A program made the position numbers and the translations under genes. Below, in pieces: positions 1 through 8,913 of a DNA stretch of 34,992 nt (position 1 is its first letter; each line of letters opens with the position of its first letter). The notes below the pieces were generated by a model. It was given only the letters and a program-made list of their open reading frames with translations, did no database searches and was not told where the DNA came from. Origin of the DNA: Calditrichota bacterium (GTDB lineage Bacteria; Electryoneota; Electryoneia; Electryoneales; Electryoneaceae); contig JAANWZ010000105.1 of the NCBI GenBank assembly GCA_018263585.1, positions 1-34,992 of the forward strand, given 5' to 3'.

Positions 1-27
1 TATACATATATTACGATCGTCGTACTC

Positions 28-105
28 GGACCTCTCCTTCACTGCGTTCAGGACATGCTTCAGCCGCGTGCGGCAAACTGACGCCGCCCGCAGCTTCAGG
101 ATGAC
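28..105. repeat. Intergenic hairpin repeat, partial copy at window start
   Basis: The stretch contains 'CCTTCACTGCGTTCAGGACATGCTTC', then a GC-rich inverted segment, then 'TTCAGGATGACGG'. This is the right-hand half of the repeat architecture seen in full at 22317-22534 and 10543-10719. The left half lies in the first bases or outside the window. No coding role is visible. Confidence 0.6.
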
Positions 106-159
106 GGTGAATCACCCGTCTTTCCATGTAAACTGGTCCACTACCACGAGGGATAGCCG

Positions 160-1278
160 ATGAGCACCCGGACAGCGATTGCTCCTGCGCCGTATCGTTC
201 GCAGGTCGCGATTCCTCCGGGAGAGACGATCCAGGAGTTGCTGGAAACGCACGGGATGACTCAGAAGGAGCTCGCCGACCGGATGGGTCGTCCGGCGCCG
301 ACGGTGAGCCAGATCATCCGCGGCCACAAGGCGATCACGCCCGAGACCGCGCTGCAGCTTGACCGCGTCTTCGGGCTGTCGTATCAATTCTGGATCAACC
401 TCGAGGCGAACTACAGGGCAACGAAGGAACGCCTCAGCGAAGGGAGGCGGACGCCGGACCCCGCCGGGGAACTGAGAGCGATCCCCTATGCTGTACTGCG
501 AAAGTTGCGGGTCGTACCGGAGACGCGCAGCCCGCGCGAGCAGGCTGTGAACAAGCTCCGCTTTCTCGGAGTCGCAAGTTGCGAAGCGGTGAAGCGCACG
601 TACGGCGATTTCCACGCGGCGGCGCGCAGGGGTCGCGGAACGACAATCAACCCGTTTCGGCTCGCGGCGTGGGTCCGTCTCGGCGAGTTGAACGCCCAGT
701 ATCTCGAACCCACAGAGTATCAAAGAGACAAGATGTTCGAACTGCTCCCTGAACTCAGATCACTGGTCCGCGAACCGCGCGTCGAACAGGCGTGGGAGAC
801 GTTTGTCGCGTGCTGCCGGTCAGCGGGCCTCGTTGTCGCGGCCGTGCCGGAACTGCCATCATTGGGAGTCAACGGCGTCACCTTCTGGCGAAGGAAAACG
901 CCTTTCGTTTTCGTGAACATCCGCGGCAAGTATCACGACATCTTCTGGTTCACTGTGTTCCACGAACTCGCGCATGTGCTGCTTCACCGGGACCGGGAGA
1001 TCATCGTCGATCTGTCACGCCAGCCGAGAACGACCTCGATCGAACGGGAGGCGGACCGGTTCGCGGCGGATCTGCTCGTGCCGGCGGAGGCGTACCGCGA
1101 ATTCGTCTCCGGCACAACCCGTTTCTCGCTCGAGTCGATCCGGCGATTCGCCGAGTCGATCGACACCCACCCCGGGGTTGTCGTCGGCCGGCTCCACCAC
1201 GACAACCGGCTCCCGCCGAGCGATGGCAACGGACTCCGCGCGAAGCTGCGATGGAGGCTGCAGGCGGCCGCCTGCTAA
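160..1278 (+). CDS. HigA-like HTH domain fused to ImmA/IrrE-type zinc metallopeptidase
   Basis: The protein has 372 aa. Residues ~15-95 form an XRE/HigA-type helix-turn-helix ('TQKELADRMGRPAPTVSQIIRG', then 'GLSYQFWINLEANY', typical of HigA antitoxins). The C-terminal part holds a zinc-protease motif 'FHELAHVLLH' (HExxH) followed by 'EREADRFAADLLVP', the ImmA/IrrE (DUF955) signature. Proteins of this layout are usually DNA-binding regulators whose peptidase domain cleaves or senses a partner repressor or antitoxin. The ATG at 160 follows 'GAGGGATAG' at a suitable distance. No toxin (HigB/RelE-like) ORF lies upstream in the visible 159 bp, so it may be a solitary regulator; a toxin further upstream cannot be excluded. 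Its stop overlaps the stop of the convergent transporter by a few bases. Confidence 0.88.
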   Translation: MSTRTAIAPAPYRSQVAIPPGETIQELLETHGMTQKELADRMGRPAPTVSQIIRGHKAITPETALQLDRVFGLSYQFWINLEANYRATKERLSEGRRTPDPAGELRAIPYAVLRKLRVVPETRSPREQAVNKLRFLGVASCEAVKRTYGDFHAAARRGRGTTINPFRLAAWVRLGELNAQYLEPTEYQRDKMFELLPELRSLVREPRVEQAWETFVACCRSAGLVVAAVPELPSLGVNGVTFWRRKTPFVFVNIRGKYHDIFWFTVFHELAHVLLHRDREIIVDLSRQPRTTSIEREADRFAADLLVPAEAYREFVSGTTRFSLESIRRFAESIDTHPGVVVGRLHHDNRLPPSDGNGLRAKLRWRLQAAAC

Positions 1279-2612
1279 AACACCCGCGGAAACAGCACGC
1301 CGCCGAACGCGAGCCACGCGAGCAGCAGCGTGAGCAGCAGGTTGAACGACTGGCCGGTGATGTAGAGGATCAGCGGCCGCCCGCCGGCCATCTGCGCCGC
1401 GAGGTCGCGGAAGTTCGACTCGAGACCGATCGAGACGAACGCGATGCAGAACAACCACCCGCGCAGTGTCTTCGTCACCGGCCTGATAATCTCCGCCTCG
1501 ACCGCGGCAACCGACCCGAACGCCGGCACGAGCACGAACGAAAACACGAGCGAGGCGGCGACAAACCCGACGATGAACTTCGGGAACCGGTACCAGATTT
1601 CCATCGGCGAGACGCGGGTTTCGCCCGGAGTACGCTCGACGCGTGTCGTCCAGTACACCGCGACGATGAACGCGACGAGCCCGATCAGCACGTTCTGGAT
1701 CATCTTCACAACCGCGGCGACTTTCTCCGCGTTGCCGCCGAGGAACGCCCCGGCGGCGACAACCGCGCCGGTCGCGTCGATCGTGCCCCCCATCCACGCG
1801 CCGCCGACGACGCTGTCCATCCCGATCCCCTTGATGAACATCGGCATGAAGATCATCATCAGCACGGTGAAGATCAGGGTCATCCCGACCGCGAGCGTGA
1901 GCTCGTCCTTCTTCGCGCGTGACGCCGCCGCGACTGCAATCGCCGCCGACACACCGCACACCGAGGTCGCGGCCGCGATCACGATCGCGAGTGCCCGGCT
2001 TTGCATCTTCAGCACGCGCACGCCGAAGTTGTACATGAACAGGACGACGATCGGCGTGACCACCCACGCGACCAGCAGCCCCGGCCCGCCGAGGTCGAGG
2101 ATCTTCCCGAACAGGATCTCCGCGCCGAGCAGCACGAGCCCGGTCTTGATGTACATCTCGCTGCGCGCGCCGTGCAAAAGCCAGCGCGGAGTTCCGGCCG
2201 TGTTCGAGATCAACAGCCCGAGCAGCAGCGCCCAGAACGCGTAACCGAGACCGTACGCCTCCACCCGGCTCTGATTCGCGAGCACGCAGGAGACGCTCGC
2301 GAGCAGATAGACGCCGATGAACCCGAGCGGATAGAGCCCGACACGGCGCCGGATCGCGGCGACAGCGACCGTGCACAGCACGCCGAGCGCGAGCAGGAGC
2401 AGCAGCCATGAGAGCCAGATCGTGCCGGTGACCGCGCCCCCCGCGTCCGTCAACTGCATCGCGGCGAGCGGATTCGTCTTCCAGCCACCGATTTTCGGAA
2501 TCACGCCGGTCAGTCCGAACGCGCCGGCGACGATGAGCAGAAACCCGAGCCACACCGCCCACCAGTCCTCGCTGGTGAGCAGTTCGGCCCAACGGCCTCG
2601 TTTGCCGTCCAT
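1275..2612 (-). CDS. YeiH-family putative sulfate exporter (UPF0324/Cons_hypoth698)
   Basis: This 445 aa polytopic membrane protein has about ten hydrophobic segments. Family-like stretches include 'LGLLISNTAG', 'IKTGLVLLGAEILFG', 'SVCGVSAAIAVA' and 'GTIDATGAVVAAGAFLG', which fit the YeiH/Cons_hypoth698 family. Members are annotated as putative sulfate exporters, although transport is experimentally supported for few of them. The N-terminus has an additional helix pair before the conserved core. The gene is divergent from the dsr locus and convergent with the HTH-peptidase gene, overlapping it by 4 bp. A role in moving sulfate, sulfite or a related anion for the neighbouring dsr pathway is inferred from position and family name only. 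Confidence 0.85.
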   Translation of the reverse strand: MDGKRGRWAELLTSEDWWAVWLGFLLIVAGAFGLTGVIPKIGGWKTNPLAAMQLTDAGGAVTGTIWLSWLLLLLALGVLCTVAVAAIRRRVGLYPLGFIGVYLLASVSCVLANQSRVEAYGLGYAFWALLLGLLISNTAGTPRWLLHGARSEMYIKTGLVLLGAEILFGKILDLGGPGLLVAWVVTPIVVLFMYNFGVRVLKMQSRALAIVIAAATSVCGVSAAIAVAAASRAKKDELTLAVGMTLIFTVLMMIFMPMFIKGIGMDSVVGGAWMGGTIDATGAVVAAGAFLGGNAEKVAAVVKMIQNVLIGLVAFIVAVYWTTRVERTPGETRVSPMEIWYRFPKFIVGFVAASLVFSFVLVPAFGSVAAVEAEIIRPVTKTLRGWLFCIAFVSIGLESNFRDLAAQMAGGRPLILYITGQSFNLLLTLLLAWLAFGGVLFPRVF

Positions 2613-2649
2613 CGAATCCCCCCGTTCGATAGATCCGTGAGCTGGTGCG

Positions 2650-2958
2650 ATCCGGTTATCCCTTTGGCTCAGCCGGGAGCAATGTCGGCGGCGGGAAGGT
2701 CATTCGCACCGAAGCCCGACGTCCGTTTGTCGGGCGAAGGGAAGTTTATCCTGAACGAAGTGAAAGGAAGGTCCAGGTTCGACAAGGGCAGGGGACATCA
2801 GGACACTCAAGAAATAACCCTTGGATAAGCTGGACCTTCTTCACCCGTCTTCACGCAGAAGAGAGGCGTGAAGCCGGGTTCAGAATGACGCCCCGGCTGT
2901 CCGGATGCGATCGAAGTTCCGGCCCGTGCACGTGGCTGAGCGAGCTGGATAACCGCAT
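2650..2958 (+). mobile_element. MITE-like element C, copy 1 (about 309 bp, imperfect 25 bp TIRs)
   Basis: The left end, read outward, is GGCTGAGCCAAAGGGATAACCGGAT-like; the right end is GGCTGAGCGAGCTGGATAACCGCAT. About 20 of 25 positions match with no gap. Inside are a hairpin (GCCCGAC-loop-GTCGGGC), 'ATCCTGAACGAAGTGAAAGGAAGGTCCAGGTT' and a matching inverted segment ending 'GTTCAGAATGACG'. An inverted homologous copy sits at 33925-34170. There is no transposase ORF, so a non-autonomous element is inferred. Confidence 0.7.
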
Positions 2959-3479
2959 GCTGGAAGGTACGGCGACGTGAAAGTCCGGTCAAGAGAGCCC
3001 TTGACTTTGCGCATTCGATCACAAGATCTTATGCTCGTAGCGTAGCACAGGATGCGGACGGGCGGTGGACGTGACTCGGGTCCTGCGCCGGACGCGAACG
3101 TGACGCCGCCGTGCCGGGGCCAGGTTTAACCTCTCCGAACAGCGTGAAAACGCCCGGCGCGTCCGTTACCTTGTACTCAGGATTCCAGACTTCCCGCTTA
3201 GAGGGCGCCGTAGCGGAAGTGCAAGGCGGGCGGGGGCTTGGTTGTTCAGGCCGGATCGGCCGTAACGTGCGGGACCGTCTGCGAAATCTTTCACGAACAA
3301 TGGGGGGATTCCGAGACCCTTTTGTACAAGGGCCTCGCAACGCGCAGTCTCCCTCCGAGCTGATTGACCCGTTCAGGAAGAAACGAAAAGATAATCCGAA
3401 CGATCGCGTGCACGGGCGCGGGGATTACTCTCGCACGTCCCCCCCTTGTGCATGCGCGAACAAGGTTGAGGGAGGTCTC
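2959..3479. other. dsrA leader / intergenic region
   Basis: About 520 bp lie between repeat C and dsrA. An ORF continues upstream of dsrA (from 3111) in frame, but its residues look non-coding and DsrA of normal length begins at 3480. Small hairpins are visible: CCCTT-TTGTAC-AAGGG near 3320, and CCTTG...CAAGG just before the dsrA ribosome binding site (about 3454-3473). The latter could affect translation, though this is weak. No protein or RNA gene is recognised. Confidence 0.5.
3007..3035 (+). promoter_or_regulatory. Weak candidate sigma-70 promoter for the dsr operon
   Basis: TTGCGC and TATGCT are separated by 17 bp, about 445 bp upstream of dsrA. The -35 match is poor (a better TTGACT lies 6 bp upstream but gives a 23 bp spacer). 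A second weak candidate (TTGACC, 20 bp, GATAAT) occurs at 3364-3395. Neither is convincing without transcript data. Confidence 0.22.
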
Positions 3480-4688
3480 ATGCCAAAAGAGTACAAGACC
3501 CCGCAGCTTGACGAACTGGAGAAGGGGCCGTGGCCCAGCTTCGTCAAGGAGATCAAGCTGGCCGCGAAGAACAACGAGATGGCGAATGATGTACTCGGCC
3601 AGCTCGAACAGTCGTACGACGAGCGGCTCGGCCACTGGAAGCACGGCGGCATCGTCGGCGTGATGGGTTACGGCGGAGGGGTGATCGGCCGCTACAGCGA
3701 CCTGCCCGACAAGTACCCCGCGGTCTCCCACTTCCACACGCTCCGTGTCAACCACCCGTCCGGCTGGTTCTACACCTCGGATGCGCTCCGCAAGGTCTGC
3801 GACATCTGGGAGAAGCACGGGTCCGGGCTGACAAACATGCACGGGTCAACGGGCGACATCGTGCTGCTCGGGACGCGCACCGAGAAGCTCGAACCCGTGT
3901 TCCAGGAGCTCGCGGAGGCCGGGTTCGACCTCGGCGGCTCCGGCTCGGATGTGCGCACGCCGAGCTGCTGTGTCGGCAAGGCCCGCTGCGAATGGGCGTG
4001 CTACGACACGATGAAGGCGTGCTACGACATCACGATGCGCTACCAGGACGAGCTGCACCGCCCGGCGTTTCCGTACAAGTGGAAGTTCAAGTTCGCCGGC
4101 TGCCCGAACGATTGCGTCGCCTCGATCGCGCGCGCCGACTGCTCGCTGATCGGCACGTGGCGCGACGATCTGCGCATCGATCAGGACGAGGTCGCCGCGT
4201 ACGCCGACGGCGGGCTCGACATCTTCAACGACGTCGTGCTCCAGTGCCCGGCGAAGTGCATGCGCTACGACGCGGAAAAAAAGACGCTCGAGGTGGACAA
4301 CGAATCGTGCCGCCGCTGCATGCACTGCATCAACGTGATGCCGAAGGCGCTCCGCCCCGGCACCGACACCGGCGCCGTGTTCCTGCTCGGCTCGAAAGCC
4401 CCGATCCTCGAGGGCGCGCTGCTCTCGAGTGTGATGGTCCCGTTCGTCAACCTCGACGACGAGGAGGAGTTCGAGGACTTCTGCGATCTCGTGGACGAGA
4501 TGATCGACGTCTGGTGCGAGGAGGGGAAAGCCCGCGAACGCGTCGGCGAGTTCATCCAGCGCGTCGGGATGGGCAACTTCCTCGAGGCGATCGGGCTCGA
4601 ACCGATGCCGGAGATGGTCGCCTACCCGCGGGACAACCCGTACATCTTCTACGAGATGGAAGAGGAAGAGGAACTGGAGGAGGCGTAG
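3480..4688 (+). CDS. dsrA: Dissimilatory sulfite reductase alpha subunit DsrA
   Basis: The 402 aa protein is the alpha subunit of siroheme sulfite reductase, which (with DsrB and DsrC) converts sulfite to a DsrC trisulfide in the cytoplasm, or catalyses the reverse in sulfur oxidisers. Cys164, Cys170, Cys208 and Cys212 ('CCVGKARC', 'GCPNDC') have the spacing (6/38/4) of the siroheme-[4Fe-4S] ligands of characterised DsrA. A ferredoxin domain follows ('CPAKC', 'CRRCMHC', about residues 255-285). The acidic C-terminal tail ([11 protein letters not shown]) is unusual in composition. The ORF track extends to 3111, but ATG 3480 is preceded by a strong GAGGGAGG and gives the normal family length and N-terminus. 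It is followed by dsrB after 81 bp. Confidence 0.97.
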   Translation: MPKEYKTPQLDELEKGPWPSFVKEIKLAAKNNEMANDVLGQLEQSYDERLGHWKHGGIVGVMGYGGGVIGRYSDLPDKYPAVSHFHTLRVNHPSGWFYTSDALRKVCDIWEKHGSGLTNMHGSTGDIVLLGTRTEKLEPVFQELAEAGFDLGGSGSDVRTPSCCVGKARCEWACYDTMKACYDITMRYQDELHRPAFPYKWKFKFAGCPNDCVASIARADCSLIGTWRDDLRIDQDEVAAYADGGLDIFNDVVLQCPAKCMRYDAEKKTLEVDNESCRRCMHCINVMPKALRPGTDTGAVFLLGSKAPILEGALLSSVMVPFVNLDDEEEFEDFCDLVDEMIDVWCEEGKARERVGEFIQRVGMGNFLEAIGLEPMPEMVAYPRDNPYIFYEMEEEEELEEA

Positions 4689-4769
4689 CCTCCCGGCGGG
4701 TGCACGTGGCATGCGACCCGCGCGCGCAGCAAATCGAAGTTGAACACGACCTGATAAAGGAGCTGAACG

Positions 4770-5861
4770 ATGGCGGAAACGAAGCCTCGCATCACGGATA
4801 TCGGCCCGCCCGATTACAGGCAGTTTCTCCCGCCTGTGATCGAGAAGAACTACGGGCAATGGAAGTACCACGAGATTCTCGAGCCGGGGGTGATGGTGCA
4901 TGTTGCGGAGAGAGGCGACAAGGTCTATACGGTGCGTGTCGCTTCCCCGCGCCTGCTCTCGCTGGATACGATCCGCTTCTACGCGGACGTCGCGGACAGG
5001 TACTGCGGCGGCCACCTCCGGTTCACGAGCCGGCACAACGTCGAGTTCATGACGACGGACGCGGACAACGTGCCGGAGATCCGGAAGGAGGTCGAGGAGC
5101 GCGGGCATCTCGTCGGCGGCATCGGCAACTCGATCACGAGCATGGTGCACACGCAGGGCTGGGTGCACTGCCACAGCGCGGCGACAGACGCCTCCGGAAT
5201 CGTGAAGGCGGTGATGGATGATCTCGCGGAGCATTTCACCGCGATGGATCTGCCGGCGAAGTGCCGGATCGCGCTCGCGTGCTGCCTCAACATGTGCGGC
5301 GCGGTGCACTGCTCCGACATCGCGATCCTCGGCATCCACCGCAAGCCGCCGCGCATCGAGCACGACAAGCTGGACAAGATCTGCGAAATACCGCTCGTCT
5401 CGTCCTCGTGCCCGACCGCGGCGATCCGTCCGACGACGGTGAACGGGACGAAGAGCGTGGATGTGATTGAAGAGGACTGCATGTTCTGCGCGAACTGCTT
5501 CACCGTGTGCCCGGCGCTCCCGATCGCGGACGCGGAGGCGGACGGCGTCTCGATCTGGGTCGGCGGCAAGGTGTCGAACGCGCGCACCCAACCGCGGTTC
5601 TCCAAGCTCGCGATCCCCTACATTACAAACAATCCCCCCCGCTGGCCGGAAGTGACCAGCGCCGTGAAGAACATCGTGGATGTCTGGCGGCAGGACGCGC
5701 GCAAGTTCGAACGGATCGGCGACTGGATCGAGCGAATCGGCTGGCCCCGGTTCTTCAAGAAGACCGGCATCGAGTTCGGCAAGGAACACATCGACGATTA
5801 CACGCACGCCGGTCTCAGCTTCCAGCGCACCGCCCAGATCACCCACGTGGACTGGGACTAA
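4770..5861 (+). CDS. dsrB: Dissimilatory sulfite reductase beta subunit DsrB
   Basis: The 363 aa protein is the beta subunit of the DsrA2B2 heterotetramer and carries the catalytically active siroheme. Visible siroheme-[4Fe-4S] ligands are Cys134 ('[14 protein letters not shown]') and Cys171/172/176 ('[14 protein letters not shown]'). The inserted ferredoxin domain shows '[11 protein letters not shown]' and '[12 protein letters not shown]' (residues ~214-247). 'TSRHNVEFM' matches the substrate/siroheme-binding region of the family. The start ATG follows 'AAAGGAGCTGAACG'. It sits between dsrA and dsrD in the canonical order; there is only a 13 bp gap before dsrD, so co-transcription is very likely. 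Confidence 0.97.
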   Translation: MAETKPRITDIGPPDYRQFLPPVIEKNYGQWKYHEILEPGVMVHVAERGDKVYTVRVASPRLLSLDTIRFYADVADRYCGGHLRFTSRHNVEFMTTDADNVPEIRKEVEERGHLVGGIGNSITSMVHTQGWVHCHSAATDASGIVKAVMDDLAEHFTAMDLPAKCRIALACCLNMCGAVHCSDIAILGIHRKPPRIEHDKLDKICEIPLVSSSCPTAAIRPTTVNGTKSVDVIEEDCMFCANCFTVCPALPIADAEADGVSIWVGGKVSNARTQPRFSKLAIPYITNNPPRWPEVTSAVKNIVDVWRQDARKFERIGDWIERIGWPRFFKKTGIEFGKEHIDDYTHAGLSFQRTAQITHVDWD

Positions 5862-5874
5862 CCCGAGGTGCATC

Positions 5875-6120
5875 ATGGCGATCACCATCGACCGGATCGC
5901 GGACGAAATGTTCGAGATGGTCAAGGAAGCGCAGGAGGTCGGCAAGAAGTTGAAGCCGATGGACCTGCAGAAGACGATTAAGAACAAGTACGACGACGTC
6001 GACAAGCCGATGACGAAGAAGGCGATCAAGCAGCTCGTGGACAGCGGCCGGCTCGTGTACAGCTACTTCGGCGGCACGTTTCTCGAGCTCCCGCATCGCG
6101 AGGGCGCGGCGAACGACTGA
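5875..6120 (+). CDS. dsrD: DsrD, small winged-helix activator of DsrAB
   Basis: The 81 aa protein has the size and fold signature of DsrD ('MTKKAIKQLVDSGRLVYSYFGGTFLELP', residues ~44-73). DsrD has been shown to bind DsrAB and stimulate sulfite reduction, and it is generally taken as a marker of the reductive pathway. The ORF track starts at 5680, inside dsrB, but ATG 5875 gives the family N-terminus and lies 13 bp after dsrB, preceded by 'CGAGGTG'. Immediately downstream the operon is interrupted by about 690 bp of repeats before dsrL. Confidence 0.93.
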   Translation: MAITIDRIADEMFEMVKEAQEVGKKLKPMDLQKTIKNKYDDVDKPMTKKAIKQLVDSGRLVYSYFGGTFLELPHREGAAND

Positions 6121-6222
6121 GTGGCTGCGGGCTGAGGGCTGCGGCGGGTGGCCCGGGGCTTGCCCCCGGTTTCATCCACAATCCGTCATCCAGGACAAGT
6201 GCGGGCACGAGGGGAGGGAAGG

Positions 6223-6502
6223 TGTCATTCTGAACAAGCCGGCCGGACCGTTTCGCCGCACCAGGCCGGCGCAAATGTGTTATCCTGAACAAGCGCGGCG
6301 TCAGTATGCCGCGCGCCACGCGTGTCATCCTGAACAAGCGCGGCGTCAGTATGCCGCGCGCAGTGAAGGATCTACCAGCAAAAACCACCATGGTGTGGTG
6401 TTCAACTAACCGATGTGCGATCGATCGGGTAGATCCCTTCGCTTCGCTCAGGGCAGGCTCTTCACCCTTCGCGCCTTACGGCGCTTCGGGTTCAGGATGA
6501 CA
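6223..6502. repeat. Hairpin repeat A, copy 1 (dsrD-dsrL spacer)
   Basis: The outer inverted pair is TGTCATTCTGAAC and GTTCAGGATGACA. Inside the left arm are two copies of a ~45 bp unit, TGTCATCCTGAACAAGCGCGGC-loop-GCCGCGCG, then GTGAAGGATCTACC. The right arm carries GGGTAGATCCCTTCGCTTCGCTCAGG and another hairpin (CGCCTTACGGCG). The same plan recurs at 10543-10719 and 24226-24556. Just upstream (about 6147-6175) is a 'GGCCCGGGGCTTGCCCCCGGTTTCA' palindrome, also repeated elsewhere. Confidence 0.8.
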
Positions 6503-6538
6503 CGGGGGGCAGCACAAACTGACATACGGGGGTTCATC

Positions 6539-6737
6539 TGAGAGACTGTTGATATAGGCGCGATCGACCGTCATGCTGAACGAAGTGAAGCAGGTCCAGG
6601 TTTGCTGAGGGTGATTCTCATGAGTCAACCTGTTGGTAACCCGGATCTTCTTCCGCCGCCTGCAGCGGCGTCAGAATGACGCTTCGCCGGCAGCCGGCGG
6701 TTCATCCAGCCGGCACCACTTTTTCAACAGTCTCTCA
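6539..6737. mobile_element. MITE-like element B, copy 1 (199 bp, perfect 14 bp TIRs)
   Basis: The element starts TGAGAGACTGTTGA and ends with the exact reverse complement TCAACAGTCTCTCA. Internally it carries 'GTCATGCTGAACGAAGTGAAGCAGGTCCAGGTTTG' and, inverted, 'CTTCTTCCGCCGCCTGCAGCGGCGTCAGAATGACG'. It appears to have inserted into the last sub-repeat of element A copy 1, because the 'GGGGGTTCA' there is not followed by the usual 'GGATGACA'. A second copy lies at 22317-22534. There is no ORF. Confidence 0.75.
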
Positions 6738-6811
6738 CATGACCCGCGCGACTGGGGGAGACGGCGCCGGTTCCGTAACGGGCCGCGCGCGGGAGAGGAA
6801 GGAACCTGCAG

Positions 6812-8506
6812 ATGGCGATCAAGCGGACAAAAAAGAAGAAGTCGATCAGCGAGGTGGTGAGCCACCGGGTCGGGTCATCCGCGCGCCAGACCTCGGACAA
6901 GCGGCCGGTGCACGAGGAGCGGACCCCCCCGTGCATCGCCGGCTGCCCGCAGGGAACGCCCGTGCGCGAGGCTGTGAACACGATCAGCCTGCACGAGAAG
7001 CACGCGCTCTCGCTTGAGGAATCATTCACACGCGCCTGGCAGATCTGGACGGATGTGAGCCCGTTCCCCGCGATCCTCGGCCGCGTCTGCCCCGCGCTCT
7101 GCGAAGACCAGTGCAACCGCAGGGAGAAGGACGATGCGGTCGGCGTGAACAGGATCGAGCGCTTCCTCGGCGACTGGGGGATCGAGCACGGGTTCAAGCT
7201 GAACAGGGATGACGACGCCGGAGACTACGACGAGAAGATCGCGGTGATCGGCTCCGGGCCGTCCGGGCTCAACTGCGCCTACTACCTCGCGCGCAGGGGC
7301 TACAAGGTCACGATCTTCGAGGCGTTCGCCAGGCTCGGCGGGATGCTTCGCTACGGCATTCCCGAGTACCGTCTCCCGCGCAACATCCTCGACGCCGAGA
7401 TCCAGCGGATTCTCGATCTCGGCGTGGAGGTGAGGACGAACGTCGCCGTCGGCCGCGACACCCCGTTCGAGCAGCTCGACGACGAGTTCGACGCGGTCTA
7501 TGTCGCGATCGGCGCGCACAAGGGCCGCAAGCTCGGGCTCGACGGCGAGGACGGCGCGGAGAACGTGGTCACCGGCATCGAGTTTCTCAATCGCATGAAC
7601 ACGGGCAACACACCTGACGTCGGCGACAGGGTCGTGGTCGTCGGCGGCGGTGACTCGGCGATGGACGCGGCCCGCGTGTGCAGGCGGCTCGGCGCCGATG
7701 TCACCCTGCTCTACCGGCGCACGCGCAACGAGATGCCCGCGATCGAAGAGGACATCGCCGGCGGCGAGAAGGAGCAGATCAACTTCATCTTCCTCGGCAC
7801 GCCGGTCGAGCTCACGCTCAACGACAACCGGTGCACGACGATCAAGTGCCGGAAGATGGAGCTCGGCGAGCCGGATTCCTCCGGCCGGCGCCGCCCGGTG
7901 CCGATCGACGAGTTCTTCGAGCTCGAGTGCAGCTTCCTGATCCCGTCGATCAGCCAGGAGCCGGAGTTTGACGGCTTTCAGTCGATCGGCGCGAATGCGA
8001 AGGACTGGTTGAGCACGGACGACTTCATGGAGAAGGACGCGGAGCGCCGGATCTACGCCGGCGGCGACGCGCGCGAGCTCGGGCTGGTGACAACCGCGAT
8101 GTACCACGGACGCCGTGCCGCCGACACGATGCACGCCCGCTTCCGCGGATTGCCGATCACATTCGGACAGCAACCGCCGGAAATCAAGTCGGACAAGCTG
8201 CTGCTCGACTACTTCGAGCCGAAGCCGCGCGTCTCAGTCGATGAGCTGGACCCGGAGCGGCGCGTGCTGTCGCTCACGGAGGAGATCGAGCGCACGTTCA
8301 GCGAATCCGAGGTGCTCGCCGAGGCGCAACGCTGCCTCAGTTGCGGGATGTGTTTCGAATGCGGCCAGTGCTGGACGTACTGCCAGGACCAGGCCGTGTT
8401 GAAACCGGTGAAACCGGGCGAGAAGTACACGTTCAAGCTCGAGTTGTGCCAGGGGTGCTGCAAGTGCGAGGAAGTCTGCCCTTGCGGATACATTCAGATG
8501 AAATAA
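6812..8506 (+). CDS. dsrL: DsrL-type NAD(P)H oxidoreductase (iron-sulfur flavoprotein)
   Basis: The 564 aa protein is a GltD-like flavoprotein. N-terminal iron-sulfur cysteines ('CIAGCPQGTPV', 'CPALCEDQCNR', residues ~41-103) are followed by an FAD Rossmann motif 'IGSGPSGLNCAYYLARRG' (~143-160). The NAD(P)H Rossmann motif is 'VVVGGGDSAMDAARVCRRLGADVTLLYRR', whose arginines plus the 'RRTRNEMPA' loop suggest NADPH. C-terminal ferredoxin cysteines are 'CLSCGMCFECGQC' (~508) and 'CQGCCKCEEVCPCGY' (~546). DsrL couples the nicotinamide pool to DsrAB. It is essential in reverse-Dsr sulfur oxidisers, and a second DsrL type is associated with reductive organisms. At 564 aa it is shorter than the Allochromatium protein (about 655 aa). 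Start 6812 follows 'GAGGAAGGAACC'. Sub-type assignment needs phylogeny. Confidence 0.9.
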   Translation: MAIKRTKKKKSISEVVSHRVGSSARQTSDKRPVHEERTPPCIAGCPQGTPVREAVNTISLHEKHALSLEESFTRAWQIWTDVSPFPAILGRVCPALCEDQCNRREKDDAVGVNRIERFLGDWGIEHGFKLNRDDDAGDYDEKIAVIGSGPSGLNCAYYLARRGYKVTIFEAFARLGGMLRYGIPEYRLPRNILDAEIQRILDLGVEVRTNVAVGRDTPFEQLDDEFDAVYVAIGAHKGRKLGLDGEDGAENVVTGIEFLNRMNTGNTPDVGDRVVVVGGGDSAMDAARVCRRLGADVTLLYRRTRNEMPAIEEDIAGGEKEQINFIFLGTPVELTLNDNRCTTIKCRKMELGEPDSSGRRRPVPIDEFFELECSFLIPSISQEPEFDGFQSIGANAKDWLSTDDFMEKDAERRIYAGGDARELGLVTTAMYHGRRAADTMHARFRGLPITFGQQPPEIKSDKLLLDYFEPKPRVSVDELDPERRVLSLTEEIERTFSESEVLAEAQRCLSCGMCFECGQCWTYCQDQAVLKPVKPGEKYTFKLELCQGCCKCEEVCPCGYIQMK

Positions 8507-8591
8507 GCCGGAGTTCGAGACCGGCTGCCGGGACGTGACAAGGTGAACCGCGCCCGCCGCGCGCCGGCGGGCGGAGCATGAGGACGGAACC

Positions 8592-8909
8592 ATGCCCGAC
8601 TTCGAGTACAACGGGAAGAAGGTGGTCGTCGATGAGGACGGGTTCATCCAGGACCCGGACGTGTGGAACGAGGAACTGGCGAACGCGCTCGCGCAGGTGG
8701 AAGGCGTCGATCAGCTCACCGACGAGCACTGGAACATCGTCAACTACCTGCGCAACTACTACCAGCAGTTCGGGATCGCGCCGATGGTGCGCAAGCTGTG
8801 CAAGGAGACGAAGACTCCGCTGAAGCGCGTGTACGAGCTGTTCCCGTCCGGGCCGGCGAAGGGCGCGTGCAAAGTCGCGGGCCTGCCGAAGCCGACGGGT
8901 TGCGTCTGA
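8592..8909 (+). CDS. dsrC: DsrC, sulfur-carrier protein
   Basis: The 105 aa protein has the full DsrC C-terminal arm 'KGACKVAGLPKPTGCV'. Both redox cysteines are present (Cys93 and the penultimate Cys104, 11 residues apart), so it is a true DsrC and not a TusE or RspA homologue. It accepts sulfur from DsrAB as a trisulfide between these cysteines, and DsrMKJOP is thought to reduce that product. The start ATG is placed by family length and lies 85 bp after dsrL, downstream of 'GAGGACGGAACC'. dsrN follows after only 4 bp. Confidence 0.97.
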   Translation: MPDFEYNGKKVVVDEDGFIQDPDVWNEELANALAQVEGVDQLTDEHWNIVNYLRNYYQQFGIAPMVRKLCKETKTPLKRVYELFPSGPAKGACKVAGLPKPTGCV

Positions 8910-8913
8910 TTCG

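Noticed and set aside
792-1922. 376 aa plus-strand ORF across the HTH-peptidase end and the transporter
   Set aside because: It has low-complexity Arg/Asp/His composition and overlaps two genes with clear family motifs on their own frames.
3111-3479. In-frame upstream extension of dsrA in the ORF track
   Set aside because: The extra 123 residues have no DsrA homology and look like translated non-coding DNA; a strong ribosome binding site and the family N-terminus support 3480.
3846-6029. Very long antisense ORF (727 aa) opposite dsrAB
   Set aside because: Its Arg/His/Val/Asp-rich composition is typical of the complement of GC-rich genes; DsrA and DsrB on the plus strand are unambiguous.
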